Positions 1 to 5,570 of a stretch of DNA of 13,887 nucleotides are shown here, in pieces; positions within the stretch are counted from its first letter, which is position 1; the number at the start of each line of letters is the position of its first letter. This DNA is from an uncultured Sulfurovum sp. Lineage in GTDB: Bacteria > Campylobacterota > Campylobacteria > Campylobacterales > Sulfurovaceae. The stretch spans positions 1 through 13,887 of the forward strand of contig CAMZLC010000008.1 of assembly GCA_947311605.1 (NCBI GenBank), written 5' to 3'. The translations under genes were made by a program, and so were the position numbers. The notes beneath the pieces were generated by a model. It saw nothing but the letters and a program-made list of their open reading frames with translations, made no database searches and was not told the origin of the DNA.

Positions 1-1638
1 ATTGTCGATGTAACCAATCTAACATTGCTCAAATACGGTCAGCCCATACACGCATTTGATGCGAACAAAATCAACGGAACACTCTATCTCAGACAAGCCA
101 AAAAAGGAGAAAGCATTCTCGCACTTGATGGTGAAAAATACGAACTCACAGAAGAAGATATTGTTGTTGCAGATGACAAAAATGTACTTTCTATTGCTGG
201 AATTATGGGAGGATAAGGTTTTTCTGTAAGCCCTGAAACGACTCGAGTCATCTATGTAGCAGAATCACTCGATGCCACAACGATTCGAAAAACTTCTCAA
301 CGACTTTCACTCCGATCAGAAAGTTCTATGCGAATTGAAAAATCACTCGATCCAGAAATGTGTCCCAACACAATCCGACACGCTATTGAACAGACAAAAC
401 TATTTCTTCCCGAGATAAAAATAACCTCTCAACTCACGGATATATTTACAAATCCATTTCCAGAACAACGCGTCTCACTCAATCCTAAACTCTTACGAAG
501 ACTCTCTGGGATTAATATTTCAGATACAGATATTTCACAAAAACTAGAATCGCTTGGTTTTGATGTACAAAAAGATGGAAAAGAATTAGACGTAACGGTT
601 CCTTCTTGGCGAGCCACAAAAGATGTGGAAACGGCTGAAGATTTGATTGAAGAAGTAGTCCGACTCTATGGATTTGAAAAAATTCAATCAGCCATTCCTT
701 CTCTGCCAGTAATCCCGCCCGTAGTAAATAAACTTCGAAATTTGGACTGGAATATCCGAGAAAACCTAGTTTCACAAGGATTTTTGGAAGTATATCATTC
801 TACTTTTGTGGCGCTGGGTGATCCTGAGTTACTTGAAGAATCTTTTGAATCTTACATCAAAGTTCAAAACCCCTCGTCAGAAGCCTACACATACCTTCGT
901 CAAACACTTATTTCAAACTTTATAACCGATCTTGAATCTGAAATCCGAAACCACGGACAAGTTGATTTCTTTGAACTGGGAAAAACACATAGTGCCAAAA
1001 GAACAGAAATATCACGACTGGCTTTGTTTTCTGCGACATTGAATGGGAAAAGTGAAAAACAATTTTATCGTGTGCAATCACAACTTCTTTCATTATTAGA
1101 AACGATTGGAATTGAAAAGAATCGCATTGAATTTATCCCTGGTGCAACGTTATTTGCACTCACCCATCCCGTACAAAGTGCTTTTATAACAATCGATGGC
1201 AAAAGCATTGGAATTATTGCAAGTCTTCATCCAGGAAAGCACCCCGTCCGAAAAGCGGCTATTGCCTTTGTTGAAATTGAAACTGAAAAACTTCTCAAAG
1301 CACTTGGGAAAAATGAACTGAAATATAAGCCAATTTCTCCGTTTCCAACAGTGAGAAGAGACCTTTCGATTGTAGTTCCCCCTAAAACACTTGCTGGAGA
1401 TTTGATGAAAATAGCTCACCAAGCTTCTCCACTACTTACAAAATGCACATTCTTTGATGAATTTACCGATAGAGAAAAACTAGGAGAACTCAAAAATGTA
1501 TCTTTTCATCTAGAGTTCCGTTCTTGGGAAAAAACACTTGAAGAATCTGGGATCGATACGGCTTTTGCTAATATTATCAAGCTTTTGCATGAAAAATTTG
1601 GAGCAGAACTTCGGCTAGAATTTGACAAAAAGAAGTAG
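1..1638 (+). CDS. pheT: Phenylalanyl-tRNA synthetase beta subunit, 5' partial, with one internal TAA
   Basis: The beta subunit of the cytoplasmic alpha2-beta2 enzyme that charges tRNA-Phe. The frame is open from base 1 and ends at TAG 1636-1638, leaving about 545 codons of a protein normally near 800, so the N-terminal tRNA-binding domain, B1 and part of B3 are missing. Visible in order are the B3/4 core (IVDVTN, GQPIHAFD, IAGIMGG), B4 (MRIEKSLDP), B5 (VPSWRATKDVETAEDLIEEV, RLYGFEKI), a catalytic-like module and the C-terminal ferredoxin-fold anticodon-binding domain (FPTVRRDLSIVVP ... SFHLEFRS). After IAGIMGG the frame meets TAA at 214-216 and then continues in the same frame with GFSVSPETTRV, which matches the family. 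A nonsense substitution or base-call error therefore interrupts one gene, rather than two genes being present. The first ATG after the TAA, at 328, lies inside B4 and is not a credible natural start. Arg codons are mostly CGA. Confidence 0.9.
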
Positions 1639-1675
1639 AAGTACTAATGTGTAAAAGATTTTTGACTCAATCGTC

Positions 1676-1873
1676 ATGACAAAAAATTCAAACGGAAAAC
1701 GAAGTGGAATCCTCGCTGGATTAGTAATAGGAGGGGCTGTGGGATCTGTCCTATCCTTTCTCTTGACCACAGACGAAGGAAAGAAGACCACAAAACAAAT
1801 GAGCGGTCGTCTCAAAAAAAATGGACAAAAACTTCTTGAAAAGCTAAAAAGGTGTCGACAAGATCAAGAATGA
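1676..1873 (+). CDS. Small YtxH-like glycine-zipper membrane protein
   Basis: A 65-residue protein starting at ATG 1676, 37 bases after pheT, with no clear Shine-Dalgarno site. Residues 11-30 (GILAGLVIGGAVGSVLSFLL) form a single glycine-rich membrane segment, followed by TTDEGKKTTKQM and a Lys/Arg-rich amphipathic tail. This layout (short basic N-terminus, glycine zipper, then a pattern like PxxGxxxR/K) is that of YtxH-domain proteins, which are small envelope proteins of unclear function. It ends with TGA at 1871-1873. If TGA were read as Gly (as in some relatives of CPR bacteria) only seven codons would be added before TAA, so this stop does not settle the code. The absence of in-frame TGA across the long pheT frame argues for the standard code. 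Confidence 0.6.
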   Translation: MTKNSNGKRSGILAGLVIGGAVGSVLSFLLTTDEGKKTTKQMSGRLKKNGQKLLEKLKRCRQDQE

Positions 1874-1904
1874 TTTTTGTTTGTGATTGTTTAATTTTTA
1901 GAAA

Positions 1905-2135
1905 ATGGCAGGAAGACTGAACAAAAAAGCCTATAACATTACAAAAATTGAAGGAACGATAGAAGAAACGCCAGAAGAAAAGGTTATTCGATTAGCACTG
2001 CTTGATATTATAAATAAAACAAGCAATAAGGCTATGGGGATAACTAAGGAAGATAAAAAAAGCACAACATTTCCCCTTTTTCCTAACGTAAAAAAAGCTC
2101 TTCAAGGAATATTGAAAAAGAAGAAAAAAGACTAA
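1905..2135 (+). CDS. Small basic protein of unknown function
   Basis: A 76-residue frame from ATG 1905 to TAA 2133-2135, 31 bases after the YtxH-like gene on the same strand. I do not recognise it. The middle (TPEEKVIRLALLDIINKTSN) looks like one amphipathic helix and the C-terminus is very Lys-rich (GILKKKKKD). There is no signal peptide or membrane segment. Codon style (AAA, GAA, ATT) matches its neighbours, which supports a real gene, but its shortness and lack of a ribosome site keep confidence moderate. About 75 A/T-rich bases without a clear hairpin terminator separate it from uvrB. Confidence 0.45.
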   Translation: MAGRLNKKAYNITKIEGTIEETPEEKVIRLALLDIINKTSNKAMGITKEDKKSTTFPLFPNVKKALQGILKKKKKD

Positions 2136-2212
2136 TTCTCAGACAGTTCTCTTGCAAAAAAAAATATTTATGGCACACTCAATTGTCTTTTTTTGTTTAA
2201 TAGACTTTTTTT

Positions 2213-2629
2213 ATGATAGATATCCCCTTTAAACTCGTATCTGAATTTGAACCAACAGGAGATCAACCCGTTGCTATCAAACACCTTCTAAAAGGAATTA
2301 ATAATGGACTCCGACACCAAACGCTCCTTGGGGCAACAGGGACTGGAAAAACTTTTACAATGGCAAATATCATTGAAAAAATTCAACGACCAATACTCAT
2401 TTTGGCACATAATAAAACCTCGGCAGCTCAGCTTTGTGCAGAATTTCAACAGTTTTTTCCGGACAATGCGGTGAGTTATTTCGTATCATATTACGATTAC
2501 TATCAACCAGAAGCTTATATGGCAAAGACTGATACTTTTATAGAAAAAGAAGCAACTATCAACGAAGAAATTGCGAAATTTCGACACACGGCAACCGTAA
2601 ATCTTTTAACACGGAAAGATGTAATGTAA
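2213..2629 (+). CDS. uvrB: Excinuclease ABC subunit B, N-terminal fragment cut by the contig join
   Basis: UvrB is the damage-verifying helicase-like subunit of UvrABC nucleotide excision repair, normally about 660 residues. Only 138 codons are present. The start at ATG 2213 gives IPFKLVSEFEPTGDQPVAI, the family's normal N-terminus. The Walker A motif GATGTGKT is at residues 40-47, motif Ia-like ILAHNKTSAAQL at 63-74, and the beta-hairpin region that clamps DNA is clear (YFVSYYDYYQPEAY, 89-102, then TDTFIEKEATINEEI). Similarity continues through LLTRKDV, where the family goes on with about I/V-VVASVSxIYG. Instead there is ATG then TAA at 2627-2629. Loss of the rest of domain 1 and of all later helicase motifs, exactly where unrelated minus-strand coding begins, points to a join rather than natural truncation. 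Confidence 0.93.
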   Translation: MIDIPFKLVSEFEPTGDQPVAIKHLLKGINNGLRHQTLLGATGTGKTFTMANIIEKIQRPILILAHNKTSAAQLCAEFQQFFPDNAVSYFVSYYDYYQPEAYMAKTDTFIEKEATINEEIAKFRHTATVNLLTRKDVM

Positions 2630-4070
2630 GAATTTTTTTAAACTCTTTTTTGATATATAGGATATTTGCTTTTTCTATAAGCTCTTTGTCTGATTTCGTA
2701 ATATGTTTTGCATATTCAGCGTTAGTAGGACTCAAAAATGCTCTCATACTCTGCTTTAAGTCATGTTCGACCTCTAGCCCTAAACATCCCGTATAAGAAA
2801 GTGCTTCTCCCATCGTATAGACATAGTTTACATCCAATTTATCTCCATGCACCAATCTACTTCTAAAAGATTTTGCTTTCTCTTCCAGCTCTTTGGGGCT
2901 ATACCAGGAGAGCAAAAACTTCACTAGCCACTCAACCCTAGTGCGGTCTTTTTTTCTACCAAAGCGCATCAGGTACCAGATATTAAAAAATCGCTCTTTG
3001 ATGATATATATCTTGTTTTTTCCAACTGCATCTGAGTCTACTATCTGATACTTCTCTAGCTGTTTCATCTGTGCAGAGACTGCCTTGCTTTCCATTCTGG
3101 TTTTTTTAGCTATCTCTTTGGTACTCATACCATCCCAATTGAGGGCTATAGTATCGACGATCTCTTGGAGTACAGGTGGCAGGTCGTCCATACGGTCTTT
3201 ATAAAGAGGGGTAACCTCATCTAGTATTTTCATCAAGTCATCAAAGGCATTGCCATTGTCTTCTATAAAAATATCAAACAACATTACCATGGTTCTAGGT
3301 ACACCACCTGTCACGCGTCTGAGTGTCTCTATGCGTTGCGGTGTATGCTCTACAATATAGTCTATCTTTTTTGACTGCTCTTCATCGCCAAGAACCCTCA
3401 AAAGAGCAACAGACTCATCAAAACTTAGCTCCTCTAGGCGTATGATTTTAAAAAACTCATAAAATGGTTTACTATAGTCATACTGCTGTTCAAACATCTT
3501 AGTAGAACCACCCACGATGATAAAGCTAGAACTCGTGAGTAAAATCTCTCTAAGTTGATGCTGCTCTTCAGGCTTAATCTTGGCAAGAAACTCATCGATG
3601 TTATCTACTAAAATAAGTAACTTTTTTTTCTTTTTTTTCAACTGTTTTTCAAGGTACGAAAAACACTTTACGGGGTAGTTATCATCATCTATATGTACTT
3701 CCATTCCTTCCAATATACCATCAAATATCTCCTCATAATGTACCTGAAGATAGTCTGCTACCTCCTCCCAAAATCTACATAGTTGCCTAACCCTATACTG
3801 CTCTTCACTGAACTTAACAGGCAGAAGAAACTTAGAGAGTTTTTTATCTTTTTCTACTTCTATTTTGAGTTTGCGTAGGAGGGTTGTTTTGCCTTGTCCT
3901 CTTTGACCTATGATGATATAGTGCTGATTAGGTACAGAGTAATCTGCCTCAACAAGTTCTTCAAAAATCTCTTCAAAGACTTCTTGTCTCACAACAAAAC
4001 GCTCCAAGAATGCTTCTTGGGACATCTCATCGGGAGTGTATTTATATCTAGCTGTATTAGTTTGCGACAT
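2559..4070 (-). CDS. AAA/STAND-type ATPase with winged-helix region, C-terminus lost at the join
   Basis: The second gene of a two-ATPase pair. It starts at ATG 4070, 14 bases inside the end of the upstream ATPase gene, with GGTGG about 8 bases before, so translational coupling is likely. Walker A is GQRGQGKTT at residues 55-63. Walker B is LLILVDNIDE at 151-160, after a run of six lysines. A sensor-like strand IIVGGST is at 184-190 and GGVPRT at 255-260 resembles the sensor-2/arginine region of Orc/MNS-type AAA ATPases. Residues 298-366 (QEIVDTIALNWDGMSTKEIA ... KIYIIKERFFNIWYLMRF) look like a winged helix. The tail is helical and may be the start of a TPR-like region. Native coding ends near 2627; the last 20 or so residues (about LHLSVLKDL onward) are antisense uvrB. 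The protein is therefore truncated by an unknown length. Substrate and pathway are unknown. Confidence 0.8.
   Translation of the reverse strand: MSQTNTARYKYTPDEMSQEAFLERFVVRQEVFEEIFEELVEADYSVPNQHYIIIGQRGQGKTTLLRKLKIEVEKDKKLSKFLLPVKFSEEQYRVRQLCRFWEEVADYLQVHYEEIFDGILEGMEVHIDDDNYPVKCFSYLEKQLKKKKKKLLILVDNIDEFLAKIKPEEQHQLREILLTSSSFIIVGGSTKMFEQQYDYSKPFYEFFKIIRLEELSFDESVALLRVLGDEEQSKKIDYIVEHTPQRIETLRRVTGGVPRTMVMLFDIFIEDNGNAFDDLMKILDEVTPLYKDRMDDLPPVLQEIVDTIALNWDGMSTKEIAKKTRMESKAVSAQMKQLEKYQIVDSDAVGKNKIYIIKERFFNIWYLMRFGRKKDRTRVEWLVKFLLSWYSPKELEEKAKSFRSRLVHGDKLDVNYVYTMGEALSYTGCLGLEVEHDLKQSMRAFLSPTNAEYAKHITKSDKELIEKANILYIKKEFKKILTLHLSVLKDLRLPCVEISQFLR
2624..2640. other. Probable chimeric junction between two genomes
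   Basis: Left of this point uvrB is intact in frame up to GTA-AT (2621-2625). Right of it lies the 3' part of a minus-strand ATPase gene whose frame only ends by running about 70 bases into uvrB (TAG at 2559-2561). Strand bias, codon use (CGA/GGA on the left; AGA, CGC and GGC on the right) and ribosome-site quality all change here. No transposon end, target duplication or att-like repeat is visible. A 1-3 base overlap at the join cannot be excluded. Confidence 0.8.
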
Positions 4071-5214
4071 TGTTGTACCACCATATTCTTAGCAATGGAG
4101 AGTTAAAGCGATAGATACGCGCATCGCCACTGTTGTTTATGTAGCCGTCATATTTCAGTGCATGAATAATTTCCTTAGCTTCTGCTTCTTTTATCTTATG
4201 CTTTACTACGAGGTTGCTAAGCTCTTTAGATTCTACACTCTTTTTTGTCGAGATAAGAGAAAGTACCTCTTTTGCATAGACTCTACCTTTTTTAGAAAAA
4301 GTATTGAGTCTCTCTTCCCAATGGATAAAATCTTTTCTATTTGAGAGTGCATTTTCTACCGCCCTATCGATAACAGATTCATTTACTTCTGGGTTACGCC
4401 GATACAGTCTTTTCACCTCTTGTGCAAGAAGTTGTATATAAAAAGGGATATACCACTCGATTTTACCCAACATATACACGATATCCGATTCTTCTATCGC
4501 TATACCATTTTTATCGCACAAATCTTTTGCAAATGCCTTGGCATCCTCTGCCTCAAAGGGTGGTACTGCAATGCTTGCTAAATCATTGATATGCTTAGAA
4601 GAGTTGATATTTGCTACAACACTTTCTAACCCTATAGAACCAGCATAAATAAATACAGTCTTTTCTGATACTTTATGATTTTGTCTGATTTCACGGTGTA
4701 CTTTTAAAAGCTGTTCTGCTTTTTCTATACTTTCACGCTGTATGATATTTTCAATTGTTTGGGAAAACTCATCAAGCATTATAATAAGCTTTTTATCTGT
4801 ATCTACACTTTTCAATAGGTCTAAAAAAGCTTTTGCATAATCGATAGGCTCACTATCTCCAAATTTAATACCTTTGGTACCCGCCTCACTAAGACGAATA
4901 GATTTTAATTTAGTCCATAAATTATTTGCTTTATTGGATAATGTTCCTATGAATTCATCATCCATAAGTTCATGAAACAACTTCTCCCAAAAAGCCTCTA
5001 CACTGTGTTCTGCTTCTGTATTGATATAGATAACGACATACTCTTCGCCCATAGTATCAAGAATTTTATACATTAAAGATGTCTTGCCTACACGTCTTGG
5101 GGCGACCAATAGTATATGCCCACCACTTTCTATAATATCTGTAATATCTTCCATAAGATAAGGTCTATCCCAAAAGTTCTCACCACGTACTGCTTGTCCT
5201 GCTATGATTGCCAC
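4057..5214 (-). CDS. Archaeal-type (Arch_ATPase/ATP_bind_2-like) AAA ATPase with winged helix
   Basis: The first gene of the two-ATPase pair, 385 residues from GTG 5212-5214. I chose this start because AAAGGAG lies 6 bases upstream and the consensus -10 element would place the transcript start near 5239; an in-frame ATG at 5247 overlaps the -10 and would not be transcribed. Walker A is APRRVGKTS (residues 38-46), Walker B LIIMLDEF (143-150) and a sensor-1-like strand FIYAGSIG (188-195). The last 80 residues form a winged helix ending YRFNSPLLRIWWY, the usual C-terminal signature of this ATPase family (family knowledge). No membrane segment or signal is present, so it should be cytoplasmic. 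It overlaps the next ATPase gene by 14 bases. Triple palindromes over its promoter imply tight repression, perhaps by one of the pair. Function is not known; defence, conflict or signalling roles are guesses. Confidence 0.85.
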   Translation of the reverse strand: MAIIAGQAVRGENFWDRPYLMEDITDIIESGGHILLVAPRRVGKTSLMYKILDTMGEEYVVIYINTEAEHSVEAFWEKLFHELMDDEFIGTLSNKANNLWTKLKSIRLSEAGTKGIKFGDSEPIDYAKAFLDLLKSVDTDKKLIIMLDEFSQTIENIIQRESIEKAEQLLKVHREIRQNHKVSEKTVFIYAGSIGLESVVANINSSKHINDLASIAVPPFEAEDAKAFAKDLCDKNGIAIEESDIVYMLGKIEWYIPFYIQLLAQEVKRLYRRNPEVNESVIDRAVENALSNRKDFIHWEERLNTFSKKGRVYAKEVLSLISTKKSVESKELSNLVVKHKIKEAEAKEIIHALKYDGYINNSGDARIYRFNSPLLRIWWYNNVAN

Positions 5215-5220
5215 TGAATA

Positions 5221-5227
5221 CTCCTTT
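5221..5227 (-). promoter_or_regulatory. Ribosome binding site that fixes the GTG start of the first ATPase
   Basis: Read on the minus strand this is AAAGGAG, six bases before GTG 5214. It touches the edge of the most downstream palindrome (5227-5246). No comparable site precedes the alternative in-frame ATG at 5247 or the more distal in-frame starts. Confidence 0.8.
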
Positions 5228-5300
5228 GACAAATTATTTTTTGTCATTATATCTAACAAAAATATTTTTGTCAATAGTTTTAACAAAAAATATTTTGTCT
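5227..5300. repeat. Three 20-bp palindromic operator-like sites at exact 27-bp intervals
   Basis: Plus-strand sites: 5227-5246 TGACAAATTATTTTTTGTCA, 5254-5273 TAACAAAAATATTTTTGTCA and 5281-5300 TAACAAAAAATATTTTGTCT. All share a TRACAAA left arm and a TTTGTC right arm around an A/T core; the first has perfect 7-bp arms and the second matches at 9 of 10 arm positions. Start-to-start spacing is 27 bp twice. One site lies upstream of the -35, one fills the spacer and overlaps the -35, and one lies just downstream of the -10. This is the classic geometry for a repressor blocking RNA polymerase. The binding protein is unknown. Confidence 0.75.
5246..5274 (-). promoter_or_regulatory. Perfect-consensus sigma70 promoter of the ATPase pair
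   Basis: On the minus strand TTGACA (5274-5269) and TATAAT (5251-5246) are separated by exactly 17 bases (5268-5252). Transcription should start near 5239, giving a leader of about 25 bases before GTG 5214. Both hexamers match consensus exactly, so the unrepressed promoter should be very strong, which fits the palindromes that surround it. Confidence 0.85.
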
Positions 5301-5570
5301 TGTTGTCACTGTCTTGAATAGAAGCATATCGTACCAGTAGCAAATCCTCTACGCGACTGACTACCGTCACTCAGTACCAATATATGTCGGATATTCTTTA
5401 TATGAAGCTGGTGCTTCAACATAAACCCAAACTATGCATTAGAATCTCCCCCTATACTGCAAAGGCTTAATGTATGGATATTTGCAAAGTATAGACACCC
5501 CCAAAGATATTCCCCTTGGCGGGTTCACTCACAGGTAAATCGATGATGCTTTGCAGGAGACAGGAGATCT
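5301..5570. other. Intergenic region between the ATPase pair and the cytochrome unit
   Basis: About 270 bases with no convincing gene. On the plus strand it holds a short perfect hairpin at 5403-5418 (TGAAGC, TGGT loop, GCTTCA) and a larger inverted repeat at 5452-5494. Neither is followed by a T-run on either strand, so neither looks like an intrinsic terminator. On the minus strand it would be the 3' flank of the cytochrome transcript and the upstream flank of the ATPase promoter. Confidence 0.6.
5452..5494. repeat. Interrupted 12-bp inverted repeat
   Basis: CTATACT-GCAAA (5452-5463) faces TTTGC-AA-AGTATAG (5481-5494). The arms pair over 12 bp with a two-base bulge and a 17-base loop. It lies about 80 bases past the stop of the dihaem cytochrome. 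It could be an mRNA 3'-end structure or a protein site; no T-tract is present. Confidence 0.55.

Noticed and set aside
1..2625. Genetic code 25 (TGA as Gly) for the CPR-like part
   Set aside because: pheT uses GGA for Gly with no in-frame TGA over its remaining frame. Its single internal stop is TAA, which code 25 does not reassign.
2559..2629. Natural convergent overlap of uvrB and the ATPase gene
   Set aside because: UvrB cannot end after 138 residues without losing most helicase motifs, and the ATPase tail here is just antisense uvrB.
3615..3640. Run of lysine codons as a programmed frameshift site in the second ATPase
   Set aside because: The A-rich run lies just before Walker B and the zero frame stays open with intact motifs after it. 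No alternative-frame extension of interest was found.
5227..5300. CRISPR array
   Set aside because: Only three short A/T-rich palindromes with 7-bp gaps, sitting on promoter elements; spacers are far too short and no cas genes are present.
5215..5370. Longer N-terminus for the first ATPase from upstream in-frame starts
   Set aside because: These codons cover the operators and the -35/-10 hexamers. The AAAGGAG plus GTG at 5214 is a far better start and leaves the family-like IAGQAVRGENF near the N-terminus.
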